Positions 36,010 through 44,868 of a stretch of DNA of 64,000 nt are shown here, in pieces. The stretch covers positions 1 to 64,000 of the forward strand of contig CAZNPH010000004.1 of assembly GCA_964574985.1 (NCBI GenBank). Direction: 5' to 3'. The notes under the pieces were generated by a model. It was not told the origin of the DNA, ran no database searches, and saw nothing but the letters and a program-made list of their open reading frames with translations. How positions within the stretch are numbered: position 1 is the first letter of the stretch; each line of letters starts with the position of its first letter. This DNA comes from CAZNPH01 sp964574985 (GTDB lineage Bacteria; Bacteroidota; Bacteroidia; Bacteroidales; SM23-62). The translations under genes and the position numbers were made by a program.

Positions 36010-36744
36010 TTATTCTTCCAGTACGCCCCGGACATTGTCCAGGCAGACATAGGCCGGTGTGTTGATACCCCAGTCTCCCGTATCTGAAGAAGAAAAACTG
36101 ACGGCCAGTTTTGAGATGAATCCCATGAAATCAAGTGATACCTCGTTCCAGGAATTGCTGATATAATCCTCGTTTTTGTTGTCGGAGCGGAAATCTGCCA
36201 GATATACTGTCATATCACCTGTCATCTGACCGTCAGAACCGATCCCGGTAAAAGTAACTGCGAACCAGTCGGGATCGTTCCCGTCCGGACCTCCGAATTG
36301 TTTTGAAAACTGACTTCCGTTTTTCATATCCAGGGCGGCATAGGTGGTATTGGCAACGGAAAGCTGTTCAATTTTTTCCGGAATGTCAAATTCGATGGTA
36401 TCACCCGAATAACAAACAGCAAAAACGGATGATCCACCCGCACCGGATCCGGCAAAACAACTGTACTGGTTGGCATATCCTGCAGTTACCGTGTCGGTCA
36501 GACTACTGTAGGCAAAACCGGACCATGAAGTGACCCCGCCTCCCCAGTCGGTGAAATCCACCGGGAAAAATGCATTGCCGCTTTCAAATCCCCCGGAATT
36601 GTCGGATCCGTTCCAGTAACCATCGTCACCCGGATCAAGTTCCTCGAAATCGATGATGTCGATCTTTTCGTCATTTTTTTGACACCCGCTCATGATCAGG
36701 ACAATTACGGCCATGACGATGAACACGAAACTCAATTTTTTCAT
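36010..36744 (-). CDS. DUF4465 surface-type lipoprotein
   Basis: This 244-aa lipoprotein from ATG 36744 has a signal peptide with lipobox LIMSGC (C21) and an acidic stretch after the cysteine (QKNDEKIDIIDFEELDPGDD), typical of surface-exposed lipoproteins in this phylum. The remainder is a jelly-roll-like beta domain of the DUF4465 family (YWNGSDNSGGFESGNAFF, WSGFAYSS, AVCYSGDTIEF, YVCLDNVRG). It is the first gene behind the cobalamin riboswitch. I recall, unverified, that DUF4465 proteins are often found in B12 loci of gut Bacteroidota and that some bind B12 at the surface (BtuH). A TTG at 36768 could extend the frame but is unlikely to be the start. Confidence 0.8.
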   Translation of the reverse strand: MKKLSFVFIVMAVIVLIMSGCQKNDEKIDIIDFEELDPGDDGYWNGSDNSGGFESGNAFFPVDFTDWGGGVTSWSGFAYSSLTDTVTAGYANQYSCFAGSGAGGSSVFAVCYSGDTIEFDIPEKIEQLSVANTTYAALDMKNGSQFSKQFGGPDGNDPDWFAVTFTGIGSDGQMTGDMTVYLADFRSDNKNEDYISNSWNEVSLDFMGFISKLAVSFSSSDTGDWGINTPAYVCLDNVRGVLEE

Positions 36745-36871
36745 AATGATACGCTTTTGGTTAAACAAAGATCCTGATTGTTTTAACCATCATGTCTGAG
36801 CCGGTCGGTTTGGAGCCTGGAAAAGATTTGGTTTCCATTGCTTTTATCCCGAAAGCTGAGAATGCTGATGG

Positions 36872-37048
36872 GATCATGGCAGGTCTTCTGACTTGCTCCC
36901 TTCCACAACGCCTTCCCATTCCCCGGGGGGAACAGTGGCCGGGTATGTCATGGAAGCTTTCAGAGCTTACAGCAGCGGGTACTGTCCAGGACTTTCACCT
37001 GATTCCCTGTTGTGCCGGCACATGAACAACATTCCGGCAACCATGATC
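36872..37048 (-). promoter_or_regulatory. Cobalamin riboswitch
   Basis: On the minus strand the RNA has the P1 pair GATCATGG (37048-37041) with CCATGATC (36879-36872), the conserved core AGGTGAAAGTCCTGGACAG with CCCGCTGCTGTAA (the B12 box region, about 36965-37005), GCCACTG (about 36934-36940) and the 3' block AGTCAGAAGACCTGCC. All elements are in the normal order for a cobalamin riboswitch. It should repress the downstream DUF4465-protease-transporter genes when adenosylcobalamin is bound. About 130 nt separate its end from the first ATG; no clear terminator hairpin is seen there, so control may be at translation. Confidence 0.95.
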
Positions 37049-37053
37049 GGGAA

Positions 37054-37061
37054 CAAATATA
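37054..37061 (-). promoter_or_regulatory. -7 element of the B12 operon promoter
   Basis: On the minus strand this reads TATATTTG, matching TAnnTTTG. It ends about 5 nt before the first base of helix P1, so the transcript would start at the riboswitch. No -33 TTTG at normal distance. Confidence 0.55.
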
Positions 37062-37088
37062 AAAATTATATTTAACATTCTTATTTTC

Positions 37089-37160
37089 GTCCGTGCCGGC
37101 GAACCCCCATTTGTTTCCGGACGGCGGCAGGCCGACGGACCGGTGATGGGGGTTTCACGG
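37089..37160 (-). repeat. Structured intergenic repeat, copy C
   Basis: It shares the 20-bp core ACAAATGGGGGTTCGCCGGC with the copies at 58069-58145 and 63503-63600. The flanking GC-rich palindrome is diverged, and the second hairpin is shortened by about eight bases. It lies between the divergent B12 operon and the DUF6913 gene. Confidence 0.8.
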
Positions 37161-37186
37161 GTCTTATTTTTTCTTAATATTGCATT

Positions 37187-37738
37187 GTGAATTGGTTCAG
37201 CCATATAAGACTTTCATCCGGGCAATACCTGATCAGGAAAAAACTGAAAAATATCCGGGCCGATAAGGAAGTGCATAATTTCAGAACCGCGAAAAAGGCA
37301 GCCATTGTCTTTTCGTGTAACAACACGGAAGAATTCGGCTCGGTTCGTGAATTCAGGGAGTTGCTCCATGGGAAAGGCATAGAAACATCAAATCTGGGGT
37401 ATGTCAATGACAAAAAAATCCCCGAGTATCTTTTGATGAGGCCCGGTTTCAATTTTTTCTGCCGGCAGGACCTGCGTTGGAATTATATTCCCAGGACCCC
37501 GTTCATTGACAGTTTCCTGAACACAAAATTCGATGTATTGTTTGATCTCAGTCTCCGGGATCATTTCCCCCTGGAGTATATTGTGCGCCTTTCAACAGCA
37601 AGCTATAAGATCGGCCGCTACACGGGTACTTCATATCACGATCTGATGATCGATGTGGCGGAAAACCCTGCACTGTCCTACCTCATTGGTCAGATCATCC
37701 GTTACATGGACATGATCCGTTGCAGGACAGAGAAATAA
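37187..37738 (+). CDS. DUF6913 family protein
   Basis: This 183-aa soluble protein starts with GTG (MNWFSHIRLSSGQ) and has no signal peptide or membrane helix. Conserved-looking stretches are KKAAIVFSCNNTEEF, NLGYVNDKKIPEYL, LNTKFDVLFDLSLRDHFPLEYI and YKIGRYTG. I associate it with DUF6913, a family seen in Bacteroidota next to dapA. Its function is unknown. It lies 109 bp upstream of dapA on the same strand, with a separate dapA promoter between them. Confidence 0.7.
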   Translation: MNWFSHIRLSSGQYLIRKKLKNIRADKEVHNFRTAKKAAIVFSCNNTEEFGSVREFRELLHGKGIETSNLGYVNDKKIPEYLLMRPGFNFFCRQDLRWNYIPRTPFIDSFLNTKFDVLFDLSLRDHFPLEYIVRLSTASYKIGRYTGTSYHDLMIDVAENPALSYLIGQIIRYMDMIRCRTEK

Positions 37739-37765
37739 TTTATAATTTTTCTAACCGTCCATCAT

Positions 37766-37796
37766 TTTGCTTTGATTGAATTTTCAAGTAATTTAG
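37766..37796 (+). promoter_or_regulatory. dapA promoter
   Basis: TTTG at 37766-37769, a 19-nt spacer and TAATTTAG at 37789-37796 (one base from TAnnTTTG). Transcription would start about 45-50 nt before the dapA ATG. Confidence 0.55.
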
Positions 37797-37847
37797 CAAA
37801 CTCATGTGAGCTTAATTTAATTTACTCATTGTCAAATCACTGAGATT

Positions 37848-38729
37848 ATGTCCGGATCAAAATTCATTGGAACGGGGACCGCCATTGTCACCCCATTCAG
37901 AAAAGATGACAGTGTGGATTTTAAATCTTTCGAGAAACTGATCAACCATCAGCTTAACGGAAAAATCGATTATCTCGTTGTGCTCGGTACAACGGGTGAA
38001 TCGGTCACTCTGTCCATGGATGAGAAGGAGGCCGTGGTGAATTTTGCTGCTGATGTGATCGAGCGCAGGATCCCTCTGGTGGTAGGTATTGGCGGCAACA
38101 ATACCCGGGAGGTGATCAATGCCATCAGGCATACGGATTTTGAAAATATTGATGCCATCCTGTCCGTTGCACCATACTACAACAAGCCGTCACAAAAAGG
38201 ATTGCTGGAGCATTTTAAAACCATCGCCTCCGTCAGTCCGGCCCCCGTGATCATATACAATGTGCCCGGACGGACGAGTGTAAATATCAGCGCCGATACA
38301 ACCCTTCAACTGGCTCACGAAGCAAACAATAATTTTGCCGGCATCAAGGAAGCATCGGGAAATCTGACCCAGGTTATGAAGATCATTCGTGATAAACCGG
38401 ATGACTTTCATGTAATCAGTGGAGACGATTCACTGGCCTTCCCCATGGTCTGCATGGGCGGATCAGGTGTGATTTCAGTAATCGCCAATGCATTGCCTGC
38501 CAAATTTTCCGGAATGGTAAGGAATGCACTGAACGGGGATTTCCGGGATGCATCCAAAATACATTTCAGCCTTCTGGAATTGTTCGAATATCTTTTTCTG
38601 GAAGGCAATCCTGCCGGGATCAAGGCGGCCCTTAGTTCCATGGGACTTATTCAGAATCATCTGCGCCTGCCCCTGGTTCCGGTCAGCCGTTCAACATATG
38701 CACGGATTGCCGAGCTGATCAGCTCGTGA
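37848..38729 (+). CDS. dapA: 4-Hydroxy-tetrahydrodipicolinate synthase
   Basis: DapA condenses pyruvate and aspartate semialdehyde in lysine and diaminopimelate synthesis. The protein has GTGTAIVTPF at the start, GTTGESVTL (substrate loop), IIYNVPGRTSVN with the catalytic tyrosine, and the Schiff-base lysine in FAGIKEASG. Length 293 aa, a TIM barrel. The 3' end overlaps secA, on the other strand, by 11 bp. Confidence 0.97.
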   Translation: MSGSKFIGTGTAIVTPFRKDDSVDFKSFEKLINHQLNGKIDYLVVLGTTGESVTLSMDEKEAVVNFAADVIERRIPLVVGIGGNNTREVINAIRHTDFENIDAILSVAPYYNKPSQKGLLEHFKTIASVSPAPVIIYNVPGRTSVNISADTTLQLAHEANNNFAGIKEASGNLTQVMKIIRDKPDDFHVISGDDSLAFPMVCMGGSGVISVIANALPAKFSGMVRNALNGDFRDASKIHFSLLELFEYLFLEGNPAGIKAALSSMGLIQNHLRLPLVPVSRSTYARIAELISS

Positions 38730-41700
38730 GTACGCACCTTCCGCTGTCTATATCCTGTTCGACTTTCTTATACTTGGCTTCAAGCACTTTTCCATCAGGA
38801 TATCTTACCTTGACCAATTCGTTCCTGCCAATCTTCTGGCCCGTTCTGACCGGTTGCATTCTTTGGGGTTGCTGTTGCGGCTGGCTGTCTGTTCCCCGGC
38901 CTTGTTCGAGAGGTGACCGGACTTCCGATTTGGTTTCTTCAAATTCACTGAGATCGAGTCTGCGCGGACCCTTGGCTTTTTCTATTTCATTGCTGTCGCG
39001 AAGCGGAATAAATGCCTTTAGCAGGGAAGAGGCAACTTCCCTGTTGATCTTGATGATCATGGATTTGAAAAGCTCAAAGGATTCGAACTTGTATATCAGC
39101 AAAGGGTCTTTTTGTTCGTATGCGGCATTCTGGACCGATTGCCTCAGATCGTCGAGTTCCCGCAAATGTTCCTTCCAGGCTTCGTCGATGGTGGCAAGAA
39201 GGGTGTTTTTCTGGAAGGATTTGAGCACTTCCCTTGCTTTGGATTCATACGCAGCCCGGAGATTTGTTACCACCTGGAATATTCTTGAGCCATCCGAAAT
39301 GGGAACTACAATGTTTTCATAGACTTTTGCCTGTTTCTCGTAAACATCACGGATAACGGGGAAGGCCTGTTCTGCAATGGCTTTTTCTTTCCTCGGATGT
39401 GTGTCACGGACAAGAGAAAACAACCTTTCAATGATTTCATCGGGATCTGTTTTCATGAACTCCTGTTCATCCAGCGGAACTTCCACTGAAAGGATTCTCA
39501 ATACCTCCATTGCGAATTCATCAAAATCCGTGGAACCATAATGCTGATCAACGATGTTTTCACAAACGTCGTACATCATATTGGAAATATCCGCACCGAG
39601 GCGTTCTCCGAGAAGCGCATGCCTTCTGCGTGTATATATCACTTCTCTTTGTGCGTTCATGACATCATCGTATTCAAGCAAACGCTTGCGGATGCCAAAA
39701 TTGTTTTCTTCCACTTTTTTCTGGGCACGCTCAATGGACCGGGTGATCATGGAGTGCTGGATGACCTCCCCTTCCTTCAATCCGAGACGGTCCATAATCC
39801 CGGAGATCCTTTCTGATCCGAAAAGTCTCATCAGATCATCTTCCAGAGAAACATAGAATTGCGATGAACCGGGATCGCCCTGCCTGCCGGAGCGCCCCCT
39901 CAGCTGCCGGTCCACCCTCCGGGATTCATGCCTTTCTGTTCCTACGATGGCCAGACCGCCCGCCTCCCTGGTCTCCGGTGTCAGCTTAATGTCCGTTCCC
40001 CTTCCGGCCATGTTGGTCGCGATGGTCACGGTTCCGGTACTGCCTGCTTCAGCCACAATCTCGGCTTCCCGTTGATGAAGTTTGGCATTCAGCACGTTGT
40101 GACTGATGCGACGGATTTTAAGCATCCTGCTGAGCAGCTCCGAAATTTCAACTGAAGTGGTACCAACCAGTACGGGTCTTCCATGATTGACCAGATTGAC
40201 GATTTCCTCGATTACGGAATTGTATTTTTCGCGCTTGGTTTTGTACACAAGGTCCTCACGGTCTTCCCTGATGACGGGCTCGTTGGTGGGAATGACCACC
40301 ACGTCCAGTTTGTAGATATCCCAGAACTCCCCGGCTTCTGTTTCGGCAGTACCGGTCATGCCTGCAAGTTTTTCGTACATCCTGAAATAGTTCTGCAGGG
40401 TAATGGTGGCAAAAGTCTGGGTTGCCGCTTCCACTTTAACATTTTCTTTGGCTTCTATGGCCTGGTGCAGTCCGTCAGAATATCTCCGTCCCTCCATAAT
40501 CCTGCCGGTTTGCTCATCCACGATCTTAACCTTGTTGTCGATAAGCACGTATTCATCGTCTTTTTCAAACAAGGTATATGCTTTCAACAACTGGTTCACC
40601 GTATGCACCCGTTCTGATTTTACAGCGTAATCCTGCAACATCTGGTCTTTTCTGGCAAGTTTTTCGCTATGGCTGATATTCGATTTCTCTATGTCCGCTA
40701 TTTCGCTGCCGATATCCGGAAGAATAAAGAAATCCGCATCTTCCGAACTGGAAGTGATCAAATCGATCCCCTTGTCGGTCAATTCAATGGAATTGTTTTT
40801 TTCATCAATGACAAAGTACAGTTCATCGGTCACTTTCCACATGTTCTTTGAATTCTCCTGCATGTAGAAGTTTTCGGTTTTGTGCAGCAGGGTTTTATTG
40901 CCTTCCTCACTGAGCAATTTGATCAGGGCCTTGTTCTTGGGAAGCCCCTTGAAGGCCCGGAGCATCAGGAATCCTCCCTGCTCGGTATCGTCTGCGGAAA
41001 GTGCCTTGCGGGCATCTGCCAGCACCTGGTTGACAAGCTTTCTTTGTGCGCTGACCAGTTTTTCAACTTTCGGTTTTAACTCTACGAATTTCTGGTCCTC
41101 TCCCCTGGGCACGGGCCCGGAAATGATCAGGGGTGTGCGGGCATCGTCGATCAAAACGGAATCGACCTCATCCACAATGGCATAATTGTGTTTTCTCTGG
41201 ACCAGGTCTTCCGGACTGATGGCCATGTTGTCCCGTAAATAATCAAATCCGAATTCATTGTTGGTCCCGAAGGTTACATCGGCCTTGTAGGCTTTTCTTC
41301 GTGCGTCGGAATTGGGATCATGCTTGTCGATGCAATCCACGGTAAGTCCGTGAAACTCATAGATAGGCCCCATCCATTCAGCGTCACGCTTGGCAAGATA
41401 ATCGTTCACGGTAACCATATGAACGCCCCGCCCTGTCATCGCATTCAGAAATACCGGGAGCGTGGCCACAACGGTCTTCCCCTCCCCGGTTGCCATCTCG
41501 GCGATCCTGCCCTGGTGCAGGACGACCCCTCCGATCAGCTGCACGTCATAATGGACCATGTCCCAGGTGATCATGTTCCCGCCAGCCATCCACCGGTTGC
41601 TCCAAATGGCCTCATCCCCTTCAATGCGGATGCTTTCCATGTTTGCAGCAAGGTCCCTGTCATAATCCATGGCTGTAACCCGGATGTTCTCGTTTTCCTT

Positions 41701-42072
41701 GAAACGCCTGGCGGTTTCTTTAACGATGGCAAAAGAAAGGGGAAGAACTTCATCCATGACCTCCTTATACTTCGCATCGATCTTTTCCTCAATCTCTGAG
41801 ATTTCCTGATAAAGCTTTTCCTGGTTTTCCACATCGATTTCCGGTTGTTCGGCTTTTGACCGGAGTTCCCTGACCTTCTCCGTTTCCTCATTGACATACG
41901 CATGCAGCCTTTCCCTGACCATCCGGCTTTCCTTGCGCAGGTCATCATTGCTAAGGGACTGTATTCGTTCCGTTTCCCTGTATATCAGTTCCACGTATGG
42001 CTGGACTTCCCGGATATCCTTGTCGGATTTACTCCCGAACATATTGCCCAGAACCTTACTGATGATGCTCAT
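38719..42072 (-). CDS. secA: Preprotein translocase ATPase SecA
   Basis: SecA drives export through SecYEG. The protein has 1117 aa: NBD1 with the ATP loop MATGEGKTVVATLP and the DEAD-type box VDEVDSVLIDDARTPLI, the preprotein cross-linking domain, NBD2 with TNMAGRGTDI and RQLRGRSGRQGDPG, then the helical scaffold and wing domains. It is some 200 residues longer than in Proteobacteria. Much of this is an insertion around residues 330-500, and the tail is Q/P-rich. The classical C-terminal zinc-binding, SecB-contacting motif is not visible. The long form is usual in Bacteroidota. Confidence 0.97.
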   Translation of the reverse strand: MSIISKVLGNMFGSKSDKDIREVQPYVELIYRETERIQSLSNDDLRKESRMVRERLHAYVNEETEKVRELRSKAEQPEIDVENQEKLYQEISEIEEKIDAKYKEVMDEVLPLSFAIVKETARRFKENENIRVTAMDYDRDLAANMESIRIEGDEAIWSNRWMAGGNMITWDMVHYDVQLIGGVVLHQGRIAEMATGEGKTVVATLPVFLNAMTGRGVHMVTVNDYLAKRDAEWMGPIYEFHGLTVDCIDKHDPNSDARRKAYKADVTFGTNNEFGFDYLRDNMAISPEDLVQRKHNYAIVDEVDSVLIDDARTPLIISGPVPRGEDQKFVELKPKVEKLVSAQRKLVNQVLADARKALSADDTEQGGFLMLRAFKGLPKNKALIKLLSEEGNKTLLHKTENFYMQENSKNMWKVTDELYFVIDEKNNSIELTDKGIDLITSSSEDADFFILPDIGSEIADIEKSNISHSEKLARKDQMLQDYAVKSERVHTVNQLLKAYTLFEKDDEYVLIDNKVKIVDEQTGRIMEGRRYSDGLHQAIEAKENVKVEAATQTFATITLQNYFRMYEKLAGMTGTAETEAGEFWDIYKLDVVVIPTNEPVIREDREDLVYKTKREKYNSVIEEIVNLVNHGRPVLVGTTSVEISELLSRMLKIRRISHNVLNAKLHQREAEIVAEAGSTGTVTIATNMAGRGTDIKLTPETREAGGLAIVGTERHESRRVDRQLRGRSGRQGDPGSSQFYVSLEDDLMRLFGSERISGIMDRLGLKEGEVIQHSMITRSIERAQKKVEENNFGIRKRLLEYDDVMNAQREVIYTRRRHALLGERLGADISNMMYDVCENIVDQHYGSTDFDEFAMEVLRILSVEVPLDEQEFMKTDPDEIIERLFSLVRDTHPRKEKAIAEQAFPVIRDVYEKQAKVYENIVVPISDGSRIFQVVTNLRAAYESKAREVLKSFQKNTLLATIDEAWKEHLRELDDLRQSVQNAAYEQKDPLLIYKFESFELFKSMIIKINREVASSLLKAFIPLRDSNEIEKAKGPRRLDLSEFEETKSEVRSPLEQGRGTDSQPQQQPQRMQPVRTGQKIGRNELVKVRYPDGKVLEAKYKKVEQDIDSGRCVLTS

Positions 42073-42113
42073 ATATACATGTTTTTTCGCTGTTCCTTTG
42101 GTAATTCCGGAAA

Positions 42114-42121
42114 CAAAATTA
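42114..42121 (-). promoter_or_regulatory. -7 element of the secA promoter
   Basis: On the minus strand TAATTTTG, an exact match to TAnnTTTG, about 42 nt upstream of the secA ATG. No TTTG -33 box at the usual spacing. Confidence 0.45.
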
Positions 42122-42245
42122 GGTTATTTTGATTATAATACGTTGCCGCTCCGGGTAAAATTATTTGACTCCTGCATTATGTATTAAAAAAAGACAACTT
42201 ATCTTTATCATTGCATTCATTCTTTCTTTCACAAAGAAACCACTC

Positions 42246-44864
42246 ATGAGAAAATGTACTCTTTTTATTCTGATCTGGGTATTTGCCCTTAGCTCGCAGG
42301 CCCAGCGGAAAGCAGAGCATGCTCCCCTGAACCCGGCATTCCTGAAATACATGGAAATGAAAAGGGACGGCAGGATCAAGACTTCTGTTTCCGGTGAACG
42401 GGCACCGGGTTATATCCCCTCTCCGCTGTTCCTGAATTTCAAAGAACACCCGGCCCGGAGGAATCTGAAGAATGCCGGTTTCCCGGATACCTTAGATCTC
42501 AGGCAAGAAAACCTGGTGACGCCGGTAAAATATCAGGGGACCGGAAAATATGGAGGTAATTGTGTGGCATTTGCCACCATGGGGACCCTGGAATCAAGGT
42601 GGCTGACCATGGGATTGCCCGTATACGATCTCTCGGAAGAGAACATTGCTTCCTGCTATGGTTATGAATGGGGGTACGGGGAAGGCGCCAACCAGGAAAT
42701 GGCCACGGCATATCTGAGCAGGTTGTCAGGGCCCATCCTTGAAAATCAGAATCAGTATGATTTCGGTAGCAATCAACATCCATGTATCGACAGCATACCT
42801 CCGGTAGCATATGTGCCGGAAGCCAGGTGGCTTCCCTTCGATGAAGGACTGGTCAAGCAGTACCTTATGGATTTCGGAGGCATGTACATCACCATGCACT
42901 ACGCGTCGGAATCATTCAGGTCCTCTGACAATACCTATCTGTATACAGGCACGGAGTCCGGGAATCATGCCGTTTTGCTTGCCGGCTGGAATGACAATAA
43001 ATACACAACCGGAGGCCGTGGCGTATGGATCGCCAAAAACAGCTGGGACACGGACTTTGCCGATGAGGGATATTTTTATATAGGATACCAGGATACCCGG
43101 GCATTGAATAACATTGCCTGTTATCCTGTGCGGATGGATCTGAAGGACATTGATACCTTGTATATGTATGACTGGCTCGGTTCGGTCAGTTCGGTGGGGT
43201 ACCGGCAACCGGTCGGGTACGGACTGGTGAAGTTTGAATCTCCTGAAGAACAACAAATTACAAAGATCGGCACCTTTACAGTATCGGAAGGGACCATCAT
43301 CGATATTGAAGTTTATGATGACTTTCAGAATGACACTTTATCCGGTCTTTTGGCTTCATTATACAACCGGTACATCGAATTTCCGGGTTATTACACATTC
43401 GATTTGCCCTTTAAGGGAAACGGAGACTACTATATCAAGGTAAAATACAATACCCCGGGGTTTCATTTTCCCATACCGGTTGAAACAAAAATTGCCGATT
43501 ATGCCGATCCGGTCATTGAAGAAGGCGTGAACTGGATCAGTTCCACAGGGAACAACTGGTTTTCCACCGATCCCGATACAGCGGAGAATGAAACGGGGGA
43601 AAACCTGTGCATCCGGGCATATGCGCTCAGATCCGGAGGCCCCAGAGCCCTTTTCAGTTCGGACAAGAAAAAAGCCTGTCTGGAAAGTACGGTAACCTAT
43701 ACCTATCTGGATGATGATCCGGTAACCACTTTTTCATGGGAATTCGGGGAAGGGGCATCCCCGGGCAGCGCATCCACTCCGGGTCCGCATCATGTCCGGT
43801 ATTCATCTCTTGGAACGAAAACGGTCAGTCTGAAGGTTTACGGTCCGGAAGGGGCTGACAGCATCTTCAGGAAGGATTATATCCGGATAGTACCTGAAAT
43901 TGAAGTGATCATCCCCGACAGTGCCATATTCACCCCTGTTGGACGGGAAGTGGAAATCATGGCTTTCGGTGCCGATACCTATATCTGGTCACCGGCTGAT
44001 TTCCTGGATACGACAAAGGGCTCCACCGTACATGCGGTGATCGACACGGAACGTGAAATGACCTATACGGTTACGGGTGTGCAGGGGAACTGTTCCGCAA
44101 GTGATTCGGTGATTGTCATCGCCAGTGCAAATCCGGATAATGATGATGTATGCGATGCTTTCGAACTTAAGCTGGGAGGCTGGTACGGGATGTACACCAA
44201 CATCAACGCCACCGTTCAGGACAATGAACCTGCTCCGCCGGAGGGCGAATGCAACGAACCGCTTCAATGGTGTGAGGAAGGCGGACTTCAGAACAGTGTC
44301 TGGTTCACCTTTACCGGCCCGGAATCGGGGAAGGCCACCTTTACCACCGGAGGATTCGATACCCAGCTGGCCATATACGAAACAGAGAATGATACTTGTA
44401 CGGATATTCTCGAAGACAAATATACCCTTATCGCGGCAAATGATGATTATTTTTCTGAAAGCCAGCAATATGCGGCTGCAATTGACATGGCCGATGTCAC
44501 ACCCGGAAAACCTTACTGGCTGCAGCTGGACGGTAGTGCCGGTGGGGATGAAGGTTATTTTCACATCATTTTTTGGGATGCGCCGGTGGGAACAGAAAAT
44601 CAGGAAATGGATATTCACCGGAACCTGGAGATATTTCCAAACCCCTCCCCCGGCAATTTCAGATTAAATTACATCAATCCGTGCCAGGGGCAGATCGCCA
44701 TTGAAATATACAACATCAATGGGCAACAGGTATTCACAAGGGATTACGGCAGGGTCCGGGAAATAAGGACCCGGATCGATCTTTCAGGGGAAGCCGCCGG
44801 TGTTTACCTGATCCGTCTGATCAATGCTTCGGAAGTGATCCACCGGAAAATCATCATTCGATAG
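42246..44864 (+). CDS. T9SS-secreted papain-like (C1) cysteine protease
   Basis: From ATG 42246 the 872-aa product starts with a signal peptide (MRKCTLFILI to SSQAQ, about 1-20). A C1A peptidase domain (about 80-310) follows, with Q97, catalytic C106 (GGNCVAFA), H241 (NHAVLLAGW) and N265 (AKNSWD). Next come a lectin-like domain typical of such peptidases (about 315-475), a PKD domain (about 485-580), two further beta regions, and a T9SS sorting domain (IFPNPSPGNF, about the last 80 residues). It should be exported through the T9SS. Reading can extend 27 residues upstream, but the signal peptide fits 42246. It converges on the ferritin gene with 4 bp between stops. Confidence 0.87.
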   Translation: MRKCTLFILIWVFALSSQAQRKAEHAPLNPAFLKYMEMKRDGRIKTSVSGERAPGYIPSPLFLNFKEHPARRNLKNAGFPDTLDLRQENLVTPVKYQGTGKYGGNCVAFATMGTLESRWLTMGLPVYDLSEENIASCYGYEWGYGEGANQEMATAYLSRLSGPILENQNQYDFGSNQHPCIDSIPPVAYVPEARWLPFDEGLVKQYLMDFGGMYITMHYASESFRSSDNTYLYTGTESGNHAVLLAGWNDNKYTTGGRGVWIAKNSWDTDFADEGYFYIGYQDTRALNNIACYPVRMDLKDIDTLYMYDWLGSVSSVGYRQPVGYGLVKFESPEEQQITKIGTFTVSEGTIIDIEVYDDFQNDTLSGLLASLYNRYIEFPGYYTFDLPFKGNGDYYIKVKYNTPGFHFPIPVETKIADYADPVIEEGVNWISSTGNNWFSTDPDTAENETGENLCIRAYALRSGGPRALFSSDKKKACLESTVTYTYLDDDPVTTFSWEFGEGASPGSASTPGPHHVRYSSLGTKTVSLKVYGPEGADSIFRKDYIRIVPEIEVIIPDSAIFTPVGREVEIMAFGADTYIWSPADFLDTTKGSTVHAVIDTEREMTYTVTGVQGNCSASDSVIVIASANPDNDDVCDAFELKLGGWYGMYTNINATVQDNEPAPPEGECNEPLQWCEEGGLQNSVWFTFTGPESGKATFTTGGFDTQLAIYETENDTCTDILEDKYTLIAANDDYFSESQQYAAAIDMADVTPGKPYWLQLDGSAGGDEGYFHIIFWDAPVGTENQEMDIHRNLEIFPNPSPGNFRLNYINPCQGQIAIEIYNINGQQVFTRDYGRVREIRTRIDLSGEAAGVYLIRLINASEVIHRKIIIR

Positions 44865-44868
44865 GCCT

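Noticed and set aside
40183..40617. 144-codon plus-strand frame inside secA
   Set aside because: Antisense to conserved SecA helicase motifs; no independent evidence.
38719..42072. SecA insertion as an unusual new domain
   Set aside because: The long SecA form with this insertion is normal in Bacteroidota.
43989..44618. 209-codon minus-strand frame within the C1 protease
   Set aside because: Antisense shadow of a multidomain protease; no start signal or homology.
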